Below, one piece after another: positions 1 through 11,192 of a stretch of DNA of 64,000 nucleotides. This DNA is from Plectosphaerella cucumerina. Taxonomy: Eukaryota > Ascomycota > Sordariomycetes > Glomerellales > Plectosphaerellaceae. Location of the stretch: positions 7,626,001 through 7,690,000 of the forward strand of contig JAGPXD010000002.1 of NCBI GenBank assembly GCA_020746995.1, in the 5' to 3' direction. Position numbers and translations under genes: made by a program. The notes below the pieces were generated by a model. That model did not search any database. It saw only the letters and a program-made list of their open reading frames with translations, and was not told where the DNA came from. Each line of letters begins with the position of its first letter. Position 1 is the first letter of the stretch.

Positions 1-1044
1 GGACGAAGCAACCCGTTCAACCACGAGCCCAGCATCTGGGATACAGAAGGCGGCCCGCGGCCAGCAGCTTCAACGGCGGCCGAAGAAAGAAGCCAGCGGC
101 TGGCGGAGCTCTTCAGACCTCCCTACGATCTTCTCGAACACGAGTACAACTGGGAAGAGGCCCGGACCATGGGCAAGGAGGAGAAGAAGTGGATCATCGT
201 CAACTTCCAGGACAACAGCATCTTCCAGTGCCAAATGCTGAACCGCGACATCTGGAAGGACGCTGCCATCCAGGGCCTGGTCAAGGAGAACTTTATCTTC
301 CTCCAGTACACCAAGAACTCGCTCGACGCCCAGCAGTTCATGACCTTCTACTTCCCCCAGAACAGCCACGAGAACCCCGACAACTTCCCGCACGTGTCCA
401 TCATTGACCCCCGGACGGGCGAGCAGGTTAAAGTCTGGAGCGGAATCCCGTTCCCGACGGCGCCCGACTTCCACGCGCAGCTGGTCGAGTTCCTTGACCG
501 ATACAGTCTCGACGCCACCAAAAAGAACCCGGTGGCCTCTGAAGTCGCCAAGAGACCCCAGGTGGTGGACGTTGATCGCATGACGGAGGAGGAGATGCTG
601 GAGATGGCGCTGCAGAACAGCATGGCCACGGCCAACGGTAGTGGCTCGTCGTCCAAGCAGGGCGTCGTCGACCCCGATTCCCTGACCAAGGCCGCAGCGG
701 CGGAGGCAAAGGCTGTCGAGGAGGCGGCATCACCGACCCAATCGCCCTTTGCGTCCATCGCCAGCGACCAGCCTCACACGGAGCCCGAGAACAACCCGGC
801 AACGACGACGCGCATCCAGTTCCGCCACCCGAGCGGGCGCGTCATCAGGCGCTTCAACCTCGACGACACGGTGCGCCGGATCTACGAGTGGCTCAAGGCG
901 GAACCGCTCGAGGGCAAGGAGGGCATTGTGTTTGAGTTGAAGCAGATGCCTCAGGGCCAAGACCTCATGGCCAACCTGGATAGCACGATCGCCGAGGCGG
1001 GGCTGAAGCAGGGCACTGTCATGATCGAGTTTATCGAGGATTGA
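1..1044 (+). CDS. UBX-domain protein (UAS + UBX, Ubx5/UBXN7-like), 5' end outside window
   Basis: The reading frame is open from base 1, so the true start lies upstream; 347 codons plus stop are visible. The fragment begins with a linker containing the NPFNHEPSIW segment, followed by a thioredoxin-like UAS domain (GKEEKKWIIVNFQD, then NRDIWKDAAIQGLVKENFIF) typical of Ubx5/UBXD7 proteins. A UIM-like acidic helix (TEEEMLEMALQNSM) follows, then a low-complexity linker. A C-terminal UBX beta-grasp domain runs from about RIQFRHPSGR to IEFIED at the stop. Family knowledge: such proteins bind Cdc48/p97 through UBX and ubiquitin or Nedd8-cullin through UIM/UBA, acting in nuclear and cytosolic protein turnover. 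An N-terminal UBA domain is expected upstream but not visible. Identification is firm; the exact orthologue (Ubx5 type) is likely. Confidence 0.9.
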   Translation, partial: GRSNPFNHEPSIWDTEGGPRPAASTAAEERSQRLAELFRPPYDLLEHEYNWEEARTMGKEEKKWIIVNFQDNSIFQCQMLNRDIWKDAAIQGLVKENFIFLQYTKNSLDAQQFMTFYFPQNSHENPDNFPHVSIIDPRTGEQVKVWSGIPFPTAPDFHAQLVEFLDRYSLDATKKNPVASEVAKRPQVVDVDRMTEEEMLEMALQNSMATANGSGSSSKQGVVDPDSLTKAAAAEAKAVEEAASPTQSPFASIASDQPHTEPENNPATTTRIQFRHPSGRVIRRFNLDDTVRRIYEWLKAEPLEGKEGIVFELKQMPQGQDLMANLDSTIAEAGLKQGTVMIEFIED

Positions 1045-2644
1045 GGTGCGAGCAGGCTGAAGCCATCAGCTGGCTTATTTTCTTTTGGCGGGGGTTCTTG
1101 TCGCCTTGCCAGCAGCAGGGACGACAAGCATTTGACCCATTTCCTGCGCGCGGAGAGACACACATGGCGTCTCGGATGCTTTTTTTTGCTTTGGACCAGC
1201 CGACGATGGCGGTTCGCATGACACGGAAACGACTACACGCGGAGGTATAGATGGGGTAATGTCCTCGACAGGTCATGGGGGACTTTCAGTGCAGCCAGCA
1301 TGGGGGAAGCAGAGACGTTCGTAGCTCCCAGGTTTGGGACAGTCAATCAGGTTGTCGCTTTCCACTGAGGTAGATAGCAACAGATCCGGCATACAAGCGA
1401 TGCCCGGAACATTACATTTTCGTATCAGTGACGTGCAGTACAGGAGAGCAATCTGGTGGCGTCGCCTGCCTGGTCTGGTGCGCTGGCTAGCACCTCAGTA
1501 GATGTTTGGACGACACGCATCGAAGGCAAATCCGCATTCACCATGGGCACTATGGGACTCTGGGGAGATGGCCACGGCTTGCGATAGCCAATCATGCGGC
1601 TGTTCCTGGCGGGATCGACATGGACCGGGTGTCTGCACGTCAGCGAGGGGTTGGTGGATGATTCGCTAGGGACGAACGGCTTGTTGTTTTTTGCGATGGC
1701 ACCAAGGATTACGGTCCCCTCTATTCTGTTTACCAGGAAACAACCCGCGGCAAGCAGTGGTGATGGCGGACCCTCGTCTGTGCCGGCGTTTCAGGGCGTG
1801 CTGGTGAGGCCCGGGATCGGTTGGCAACATGGCCGGGGGGTCGGATTGGGATGTGTCCGTTGCCATGGAGGGACATTGGTGCAATGCATCAGCGGCAGGT
1901 CGACTCGATTGGGAGGATCTGGAAGGTGGTGGGTGTAGAGCCGATGCTGCGTTGTTGAAGGCGGAGGGGAGGGGAGGTGACGCAGCTGAACTTGACAAGA
2001 CGGAGGGACCTGACGCGACGGAGCTCCATTGGACCATGGAGTGCAGCGCATTACGGTAAAACAAACAAATAAAGAAAACTTGAACCCACCCTCGCACACA
2101 CGGGTTTCTTCAGACATCCATTCTGCTACCTCGCGGATCTTCTGCAGGCCTGAACGATCACATTGACCGACATTGATCTGCCCTGTCTGCTTCGATACAC
2201 CACAGTCTGCCCGAGACATCGCCGACCACACCTGCGGCCTCCCCGACGCTCAGCTGGGAGCTGCGACCACTGCCAGTGAGGGGCACCCGACTGCATCGCC
2301 TGCCCGCTCAGCGCATCTTAGCTGCTCCACTCGGTCTGTTTTGGCGCCGTCGCCCTGACGTCGACTCGAACCGAACCGTACTGGGGACCGCTTCTGCTCG
2401 CTTGGGCATCCGCGACGCGCATACGAGTACACTGTACTCTCTCCCTCACCGCCGAGATCCTACCTTGGTTATCCCCCCGCCTTGGGTCTTCAACACCCGA
2501 CCTTGCTCGCACCGATTGCGACGCGCCCGTGACCAACTGCTGCGCCTTGGTGGTCTGTTGCTGGCCTGCCGTGCCCGCCCCTGTCGACGTCGACACCCAC
2601 CAACGTCAACATCAGCTGCCCCGCGTCGCCATTGCACCGTCGCC
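1045..2644. other. Intergenic region, 3' UTR of UBX gene and long promoter/5' UTR of kinase
   Basis: This is 1.6 kb without a convincing gene. Short ORFs here lack domain-like composition and overlap on both strands. An A-rich patch lies near 2056-2085. From about 2420 to 2640 the + strand is pyrimidine-rich, as is usual just upstream of fungal start codons. Confidence 0.6.
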
Positions 2645-4899
2645 ATGGGGGACAAGGAGAAGAACCACGAGGATGGCAACGAGGCGCTGGACCCCGAGCT
2701 GCTGTATACCAAGGAATTCTGCATTGGAGGGGGAAGTTTCGGCAAAGTCTACAAGGGGTGAGTTGACCCCTCCCGCTGTCGTCGTCGACACCCCTCCCAG
2801 TCTTGATGTTATGCTGACGGCCCGCGATCACAGCGTCGACAAGAGAACCGGCCACGCCGTTGCGATCAAAGTTATCGACATTGAGAGCGCGGAAGACGAA
2901 GTCGAGGATATCATCCAGGAAATCGCCATTCTGTCCGAGCTCCAGTCACCATATGTCACCAAATACTACGGCTCCTATGCCAAGGGCGCCGAACTATGGA
3001 TCGTCATGGAGTTCTGCTCCGGTGGCAGCTGCGCAGACCTCATGAAGCCAGGCCTGATTGGCGAGGACTACATCGCCATCATTGTGCGCGAGCTGCTGCT
3101 GGGTCTGGACTACCTGCACTCCGACAAGAAGCTGCACCGCGATGTCAAGGGTACGTGGCCATGCCGACCACCCGCGCCCCGCCATCACTGACTGACATGC
3201 ACCCGCAGCCGCCAACGTCCTCCTCAGCTCCAACGGACTGGTCAAGCTCGCCGACTTTGGCGTGTCTGGCCAGCTGTCGGCGACCATGACCAAGAAGAAC
3301 ACCTTTGTCGGTACGCCCTTCTGGATGGCCCCAGAGGTCATCAAGCAGTCCGGTTACGACCACAAGGCCGATATCTGGTCCCTGGGCATCACAGCCCTCG
3401 AGCTCGCCAACGGAGAGCCGCCCTACGCCGACATCCACCCTATGAAAGTCCTCTTCCTCATCCCCAAGAACGCCCCGCCACGACTTGAGGGTAACTTCAC
3501 AAAGGCCTTCAAGGACTTTGTCGAGGTCTGTCTCCAACGAGATCCGAAGGAGCGCCCCACCGCCAAGGAACTCATCAAGCATCCCTTCATCCGCCGCGCC
3601 AAGAGGACATCTTACCTCACTGAGCTCATCGAGAGGCACAGTCGCTGGGCCGCCACCCACAAGGGCGACGACGAGGAGAGCGTCGGCGCCGAGGATGCCT
3701 ACTATGAGCGGCAGCAAGTCGACGAGGACATGTGGGACTTTGGCACGGTGCGCCTTGTTGGCGACCGTGGCGGTGTCGTGCAGCGGCCTGGTCTCAACCC
3801 CATGGACGAGTCGGCCACCAATGCCCGGTCACGGCCGCTTGAAGCCGAGGCCGACTATGGCGAGCGCCCGCGCGAAGGCAGCCCCAGCAAAGATCCAGAG
3901 TTCGCCAGGGGCGCGGCCATGGCCATGGCTGCCCTGAGGTCGGCCGATACGGTCAAGGCCAGCGGTACCGGCACCTCTAGACAGACATCGCCACACCGCA
4001 AGCCCGTTGCGACCGGAGCTCCTCACTCTCCCGCAAAGGTGCCGTTGCCGGCCTCACCCGCCAAGGCGAGAGCCCCCGAGACACCCAGACCGATCAACAA
4101 GGCCATGCCGCCGCTGCCTGTCACCCAGTCTCCCGACTATGACCGTGAGCTGCAGGCACAGCTCCAGAGGGACATGGTTCTTCTCGGGCTCGGCACAGCA
4201 ATCCAGCCGGCAGACTCGTCATCACAGGACAGCGACTCGATGGCGACGCCGCGGCCACCGCCACACATGCAGCCAGTGTCGCAACAAAGTCATCAGCAAC
4301 AGCAGCAGTCGGGATCGCGGCCGAGCTCAAAAATGGGCTCCTATGCGATATCAGAGATCCCTCCGTTCAGGGGACCCAACCCGACATCGCTGCCGCCACC
4401 TCAGCTGCAGCCCCTGAACAAGCTGCGCGACCAAGCCGTGACACAGATGCGGACATCCTCATCGAGCCAGACCCCTCTTCCCGCCAAGCCCGCCCTCCCT
4501 TCCAAAGTGCAGCCTCCGGAGCCACCAGCGCCCTCCTCCTTCCCGTCGCCGGCACCGGCGAACCCCAACGGCGACCTCGATGCCCTTAACGACGTCATCT
4601 TCCCCGCCCTCGAGGAGGCGCTCAAGCGGCGGCAGATCAGGCTCCAGCAGGCCTTCCGGCCGACTTCATCCGGGGTCCCTGCCTCGGCCATCACACCAAA
4701 GCAGCAGCGCGCCGAGGCATCCCACGAGAAGCTGCGGAAGCTCGTGTACAAGCTAGCTCACGTCTGCAAGGAGATCGACCACTATGACAAGGCGGAGCCT
4801 GTGGGTATGGGCCGCGATGTCGGCACATTCCTTGAGGGCTTGCTGGAGGAGATCCTGGTGAGGGTCGAGCCGCTGGACGAGGAGGAAGTTGCAATTTGA
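2645..4899 (+). CDS. sid1: Ste20/GCK-family protein kinase of the septation network (Sid1/SepL or MST-1 type)
   Basis: Three exons (2645-2757, 2834-3150, 3209-4899) encode 706 residues; donors are GTGAGT and GTACGT, acceptors CACAG and CGCAG. The kinase domain occupies about residues 21-270. It has a glycine loop (GGGSFGKVYKG), VAIK Lys50, HRDVK with Asp141, DFG with Asp159 and a GTPFWMAPE activation segment diagnostic of the Ste20/GCK group. A conserved WDFGTVR motif follows the kinase domain. A Pro/Ser-rich linker leads to a C-terminal helical region (from about DALNDVIFPALEEALKRRQ) of the kind used for binding a regulatory partner. Family knowledge: Sid1-class GCKs act with Cdc14 in the septation initiation network upstream of the NDR kinase Sid2/DBF-2; MST-1 is a close paralogue. 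Sid1 and MST-1 cannot be separated without a tree. The start is the first ATG in a good context (GCCATGG). Confidence 0.88.
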
Positions 4900-5212
4900 G
4901 ACGAGGCGAGCTGAGCAGCATGAAAACCACGATACACGACGATCACGCAACATGGCGGAGAGAGGTGGGGAAGTATAGACACGGCAAGGAATGGCTTTGC
5001 GGAACGCAGCCTTTGTTGGTACGAGGCGTAGTGCGCGCATTATACTCAGCATGCGAGGAATAGACGAATCTGCCAGACGCGAGGAATGTTTTGAAGAAGC
5101 AGTCACTGATTTGTGTGTCCCAGTAGTATCGCACTCTGCACATCACTCGAGTTTGAGGTTCAGACGACGAAGAGCTCCTCTTCTCGGACTGGTATTGCAG
5201 AACACATCCCCT
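4900..5212. other. Convergent 3' intergenic region
   Basis: About 310 bp between the stop codons of the convergent kinase and four-carbon acid sugar kinase genes. No gene seen. Confidence 0.6.
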
Positions 5213-6679
5213 CTAGGTACTCTTCACTCTCCAGCCCTTGACGACCTCATACAGTGTGTCGTCGCCGCCCACATTGCCCGGGAACACAACATAAGGCAGG
5301 CCAGGCCACTTTGACCCAGGCTCGTCGCACCGCCAAAGCGGCACGCCCGGCGCCGCCTGTCCCACGATCAGAGCCTTCCGGAAACCCAGCCCCTTTGTCG
5401 CCATATCGCTGCTGGTGATACCACCCTTGGCAATGACATATCTCGGCTTCGCCTCGAGACCCTTGAGGAACTTGACGAGTGCCCTCGCCACCGTCCCGCC
5501 GATGTCGAGACTCTCTCTCTCGTCTGCGCCGACTACCAGCTCCCTCGACGTCATGACGAGGACGTCCTTGCCGGCGAGGATGGACTCGGAAGCATCTTTG
5601 ATGGCCTGGTTGATTGAGTCGTCCGCGGAGGCCTGCGATGCGAGAAGCGCCTTGACGTCGATGACGATGCTCGTCAGGTCGGCCGGGTCGGTCTGCTCGC
5701 TCAGCACAGCTAGCTGGGCGGTGGTCTTGGGCACGTATGAGCCAGCAATGACCAGGCCACCGCGCTCGGGGGACAGGTTGAGCTGCTTCGCTGAGATGGG
5801 TGGGATGGGCTTGATGCCCAGCCGGGCGGAGACGAAGGCGGCCCCGGTGCGGAAGAGGAAGCGCATGCTCCCGTTGTCAGGCGAGGCAGCACGCAGCAGA
5901 GCGGCGATGACGACGTCGACGTCGGACTCAGCTGCGGCGTTGATGACGACCACAGTCGGCCCTGGGCGGCCCTTGAGCGCGATGAGCTCCTTAAGGACGC
6001 CATCTACGCCGCCGGTGCGGATGGTCGATAGGGAGAGGCTGGTGATTTGCTCAGCGGGGATGCGGCCGCCCGTCTTCTCGATGACATAGCTCCTCAGGTT
6101 GGACGACTTGTAGCCAAACGTCGCGTCTTTTGCAAAGGGCGTCTGCGCCGCGGGAACGAGCTTGCCGCCCTCGGCAACATAGTGGACATCGTCAATAGTG
6201 TAACGACCGCCTTGAAGGAAAAAGGGGCAGAGGAGCCAGGCGTCCGTCTCGCCGAGTACCTCAGTGGCAGCATCGGCCTCAAGGGGGAAGTGGCCGCGCA
6301 GGGTTGAGTCGCCGCGCAGAACAACCTCGAAGGCGACGCCGGTGGCTTCGCGGGCAGCTTTGAGGTTGGAGCAGATCTCTGAGATGAGGGCGTGTGCTGG
6401 GCCGGGGTGCAGGGCGCGCGAGTTTGTGAGGATGAAGAAGCCGCCGCCGGGCTTGGTGAGGCGGAACTCGGCTGTGAGGGTGTAGATGTCCCAGACGGTC
6501 AGGACGGGGATGTCGTGGCAGGTTTGGGTTCCTGTTGGGTCGTCGTCGAGGGCAACGAGGATGGGGATCTTGGAGGCTGGGTTGTGGAGGAGGGTTTGAA
6601 CGTCGTCGCGGAGGGTTGATGGAGGGGCTGGCGGGAGGGCGGCCAGGGTTGATGTGAGGTCGATGACGGGATCTGCCAT
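5213..6679 (-). CDS. Four-carbon acid sugar kinase (DUF1537 family)
   Basis: Single-exon gene of 488 residues. The N-terminal sugar-acid-binding domain shows LVALDDDPTGTQT (about residues 42-54), LRGDSTLRGHF and CPFFLQGGRYT. The C-terminal nucleotide-binding domain shows AGSYVPKTTAQL, IAKGGITSSD and GNVGGDDTLYEV. These are hallmarks of the DUF1537/four-carbon acid sugar kinase family (OtnK, DtnK and relatives), which use ATP to phosphorylate 3-oxo-tetronate, D-threonate or similar acids. The length is normal for a stand-alone bacterial-type enzyme. In many ascomycetes this domain is instead found in a long protein together with a dehydrogenase and a class II aldolase. Separate genes for a class II aldolase and a DenD-like dehydrogenase lie 11.5-15 kb away in the same window. 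The substrate is inferred at family level only. No targeting signal is seen, so it is probably cytosolic. Confidence 0.88.
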   Translation of the reverse strand: MADPVIDLTSTLAALPPAPPSTLRDDVQTLLHNPASKIPILVALDDDPTGTQTCHDIPVLTVWDIYTLTAEFRLTKPGGGFFILTNSRALHPGPAHALISEICSNLKAAREATGVAFEVVLRGDSTLRGHFPLEADAATEVLGETDAWLLCPFFLQGGRYTIDDVHYVAEGGKLVPAAQTPFAKDATFGYKSSNLRSYVIEKTGGRIPAEQITSLSLSTIRTGGVDGVLKELIALKGRPGPTVVVINAAAESDVDVVIAALLRAASPDNGSMRFLFRTGAAFVSARLGIKPIPPISAKQLNLSPERGGLVIAGSYVPKTTAQLAVLSEQTDPADLTSIVIDVKALLASQASADDSINQAIKDASESILAGKDVLVMTSRELVVGADERESLDIGGTVARALVKFLKGLEAKPRYVIAKGGITSSDMATKGLGFRKALIVGQAAPGVPLWRCDEPGSKWPGLPYVVFPGNVGGDDTLYEVVKGWRVKST

Positions 6680-7314
6680 GGCTGCGGTGTATGATGTGAT
6701 GGTTCGACTTGTGAGAACAGGGGTTGGGGGTTTGTGAAGGGCTTGACCAAGTCAAGGGACCATGGCATTAATACCACGGAGAGGATGAGTCTGGGCCGAG
6801 ATGCCCCTCCACACCTAAAGACCCCACGCCAGCTTCCAACATGCAGGTTGCCCCGCGGTGGTGCGAGTTGGGGTGCGGGAACTGGGTTTCGGAGACATGG
6901 CCGGCCGCTGACACCGGCGCTGGAGGGCGCTCGGCCAGAACCCCGGGCCCACGGCGGGGTTTTGTCCCCGGCGTGACTATCCGCAGCGGCTACGTTCCTG
7001 GGATACCCGCGTTCCCCCAGGCATCATGGGGATCAGAGAGGTTTGTAGATTGGATGTCGATGTTGTCGGGTTTCTTTTGGGCATGTCACAAGATTCATTC
7101 TCACACCTGGCCTCCGTGTTGGAAAAGGTACTCGGCCTAGGTCTCTCTATCCTTGCACGAACCGACTCTGACAAGAACGCTACATGTTGATGGTGGCATG
7201 GTATGGTGATTGAAAGCAACATGCGGAAGACCTCCAAACTGAACCTCATTCCTGGAACCCGAGAAGCCTCTGGCAACCATCCATTCCTCTGCTTCGGCTC
7301 GGCCTCCAGCTGCG
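6680..7314. other. Intergenic region: promoter of the sugar-acid kinase and 3' side of the Trk gene
   Basis: The region holds the promoter of the minus-strand kinase and the 3' flank of the minus-strand potassium transporter. Small ORFs on both strands do not look protein-like. Confidence 0.5.
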
Positions 7315-9921
7315 TCAACCTGTCTTGCGTCGACTACTTCGCGAGAACATCTGCACATCGCCATCCGTGTTGTGCGTCCTGCCACGGGATACTGATCGCC
7401 TCGGCGCAGCCTCATCCTCCCTGTCGCTGCCATTAACATGCCGCTCGCTGGGCAGCATGATGGCCCTGTCGAGCGCATACGGCAATCCGCGATGACGCCC
7501 ACGAATCATCATGGCGCAGATGACCACCTTGCTGAATGGACCGAACAGGCCGGAGAAGGAGGTGAGGACCGTCGGGTGGCCGAGCGATAGCCCGACGTTG
7601 CCGTACGCGGAGACGACCTCGAAGAAGACAGGGAAGACGGCAAAAGCCTTTGAGGGTTAGCACGCGAGCATGGGTCGATGCAAGACGATTACTTACCGGG
7701 TCCGTGGCGTCCATGATCCTCGACGCTTCGGCGATACAGATGCAGAACGTCCCCAGGAAGATATACCACAGGTCGAAACTGAACTGGTTCCGAATATGCG
7801 TCATCAGGTATGACTTGCCGTCCGCCTCATCCAGCTCCTCCTTTTGGTCCCTGTAGATACCCAGGGTCTTTTCTTCGTATGTATTGGACGCGCGAATACT
7901 GATAGCAATGGGCAGTACGGCGATGTACATCATGACGAGAAGACTAAACTGTACGCCCGGGTTGACGAGGGCCAGGTTGAAGGTCGCTGTGCCCGTGTGG
8001 CGGGCCGACGCGGCTTGGAATAGGGCAGCTAGGATGCGTGGGCCGACGGCGAGGCCGTTGACCTCTGGGTTGTCGAGGTCGAGAAGGATGATGAGCAGCA
8101 CGTCGATGAAGTTGAGCGCGAAGATGATGCCGAAGAGGATCTTGGTCGGTCCGCTGGGGAAGAGGAGGGTGTAGCACCGTCGAGGGTGGTCCAGGAGGAA
8201 CTGTAGTGTCTCACGGGTGGACGACTCGCGCGGGACGGTCTTCGCCGCGATCCAGATGATAAGCCGTAGGAAGATGGGGTAGCAGGTGTTACCGGCGAAC
8301 GCGAGGAAGGTCATGATGAGCATGGGCCAGGTGGCGTCCCGGAAGCTGATCATTGAATCGGGTGTGAGGGTGAAGCCGAGGTTGTTGGCCATGGTTTGGG
8401 CCGAGTAGAAGGCCCTGGCTGGATTAGCAGCAGGCAACAGAAGAAAGGGTACGATGGGCACTCACCACCAGGACTCGTTCAGGCCACACTCAGCTAGGTA
8501 GTCTGTGTACTTCTTGGGAGCGTTGTGGATCCATGGGACCAGGCATATGGTGCCGAGGATGTGAAGACCAAAGAAGTATCCTACAGACGTGAGCATGTTT
8601 GCCACATATGATGGGGGAGAGAACATACCAAAGACAACCTTGAGCAGCAGCTTCAAGGCTCGGTACTCGATACCGCCCAGGCGCTCTCGGTCCTCTGCAG
8701 TCAAGTTGTTGAACTGGGAGTTCCGGCCGACGGTGACCTCCTTGGAGAGGTAAGGCAGGTCCGCGGACCGAGCTCTGGACATGGAACGAGACGTGGGCCG
8801 CCTCTCTGGGATCTGGGCGATGGAGCCGAGGACAAACATGGACGTGGCCGCTCTCTCCACAGACTTGGCCATGGACAGGCCGCCGCTGTCCTGCCTGAAG
8901 GGACGTCTCCTGATGATTCCGCTGGGGCCGCCTCCCTCGGGCGACCGGACTGGTTTGATCTCATCGTCGTCTGTGGAGGTTGCATGTTGGCGAATGTCCG
9001 AGGTCGAGGTCGAGGTCGTGCCGAAGAACTCACCTTCTTGTGCGCTGTTTTCTTCCTTCTCGACGATGGGTTGCCCTGGTGGCTGTCAGGTGCCTGGTAC
9101 TTATCAAATGGTGGATTAAAGGACTGACCTCTGTCACGGTCTCGAGGTGATGGGATGTAAAGAGCCCTGGGGCTGGTTGGCGGCTCGTTGGCATCCTTGG
9201 CGAATGTGATGCGGTTCCCGGTGCCGACGCGGGAGATGGGTTTCAGCTGTGGCAAATCGGGCTCTTCAGGAGGTGCCGCATCCTTTGTTGTCGTTTCTTC
9301 CCCGGTTGGTAGAGGGTCGCTACAACTATCATGAGCATGTGACGAGCATACTGAACTAGATCCATGTAACGCACCCATGGTGAGACTCTTCGCTCCGTCT
9401 AGGGTCCACTACAGTCCCTCGAGACTCAGGGGCGTCACGGACCGGAGCTTGCTGAGCCTCAACATCGGCATCGTCCTGGCGGGAGGAGGACTTGGAAGGC
9501 GGGGGCACTTGGTCTTGTCAGTACGTCACCATGAGGCGAAGCTGGGAAATGAGCAAAACATACAGCCGGCCTTGTTAAGTCGCTTCTCAAACCAGAACAG
9601 ACGGACGCCAACAACGACGGCATTGATAAAGGCGACGTTGGTGATGAGAGGGACGAAGTACACGAAGAGCTGCTGGTAAGTCTTCAGGTTCTTGAGATCG
9701 ACAGGGTTCAGACCCGACTCGGTGGACGCGCTGGCGCCGAAGAAGAACGCGTCTATCGCCGAGATGTTGCCGTACGGGTAGAGGACGACAATGCCGAGGA
9801 GACTGCAGAAGATGATCCAAACATCTTGCACATGTCAGCAGATGGTGAGAAGGATGGAAGATGAGCCGGACGGCGTACAGTGAAGCGTGATGAAGTTGAC
9901 GGGTATCGGCGGACGCCACAT
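7315..9921 (-). CDS. Trk-type potassium transporter
   Basis: Eight exons read on the minus strand (9921-9879, 9824-9564, 9513-9375, 9319-9129, 9075-8629, 8580-8466, 8414-7697, 7647-7315) encode 748 residues; introns are 49-55 nt. Four MPM repeats can be traced through their pore loops: SGLNPVDL, NNLGFTLTPDS, TGTATFNLALVNPGVQF and SAYGNVGLSLG. Exon 1 is short and gives MWRPPIPVNFITLH, continuing to YVWIIF across the first intron, which matches the usual fungal Trk N terminus. A hydrophilic cytosolic loop of about 200 residues (Ser/Pro/Arg-rich, with PEGGGPSGIIRRRPFRQ) separates repeats 1 and 2. Family knowledge: plasma-membrane K+ (K+/Na+) uptake. The protein is shorter than yeast Trk1 because of a smaller central loop. 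The exon 3/4 junction in the disordered loop is the least certain part of the model. Confidence 0.87.
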
Positions 9922-11192
9922 GGCGGGCAGGGGGATGCAAGCTCGGGAAAGCGGCAGACAAGAGACGGAGGCTACTCTGCGATGGTGTTGCGTGCCGACG
10001 ACTGGACGTCAACTTTCACGCATCGACGAGCGAGCAGGAGGAGAAAAAATACGTTCAGAGACCACATGCTGACCGGCAGAGCAGGGGGGGCGCAGCAGCT
10101 CGGCCGTCGCCCGACAATGCCACCGCCGGCGTTGGTGCAACACAACTTGATCAGAGGGCGTGACGTGCCCGATAGGCACATGCGAAGGGGACCTTCCCAC
10201 GCGATGCGGTGATGAGAGATGCGGCGGTCCCTGTCAGCGCATGCGGCATTTCTTGGCACGGGCGAATCGGGCATGCAGGAGGCGTAGATCATGGTCACAG
10301 CTCCGAGGCCCTGGTGCTGTTTGTGCTCCTCCTGGGAAAAAGGACTGGTCATTTGCTTCGAGGGGGCTGTGCTGGGATAGTCCAGACCTTAGTTTCGGAA
10401 CGTAGCCGAAAGGACTGCACATTGCCCGTTGCTAGCCAGTGGAGGGGAGGGGAAGGGGGAAGAGGCGAAGGGAGGCGAGTCGGGAGTTGGAGCGGCGAGT
10501 AAGGGCCGGAGCCCGGAGTTCGGGATAGACGCCCGCCCAGTCGGCAGACGACTCATGCCGTGGATGACAGGTGCTTGTTTGAGATGAGCATCCACACTTG
10601 CGGCTGTCTTGACTCAACCACTCTCGTGGGCATGGTATCTGAGGGTCATGATGCTTGCTGAAAAGGGGCTGATGGATGAGGTTCACCGTCATGTCTCGGG
10701 CCGGGCCGGGTAAATGAGCTTAAGACGCCGCCTGAGGATAGGTACCTACGATACCTGAAGACGCTGAGCGGGATGTTCAAACGGCCTGAAAGACCATCGG
10801 CGGAAGCGGGAGTCTTCAGACTGGAACCACGGAGGGAATGGGTTTGGATTACCAAACCACCAACTTCCCAGATAGCAAACAAGCATGGCAGAGGCATGGA
10901 AAGTCTGCAGCTGGTGAGATGCATAGCAATAGTGAAGCAAGCAGAATCCGGGGATGTCTGGTGCCCGTGCCGCGAATGCCAAGCGGTGATGTCCGGGGGA
11001 GCTCAAGAGCTTATCGCTTTTAAAGCCCTGGACCGCCAAGACCTAAGACGCTAAATCTGGAATGACCGATCGCACGCAATCCCTCGTGACTGCTGTTTGA
11101 AGAAGCTGAAATGATTCACGGCCTCAATCCACCCAGCTCGCAATATCAACCATCATCCTTGCATCCAGGCCGAAGCCTGTTGAACCACAAAC
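9922..11192. other. Divergent intergenic region between Trk and chromate transporter genes
   Basis: About 1.27 kb shared by two divergent transporter genes. A purine-rich stretch (GGAGGGGAGGGGAAG and following) lies near 10441-10505. An exact 10-bp palindrome TAGGTACCTA sits at 10739-10748. No gene seen. Confidence 0.55.
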
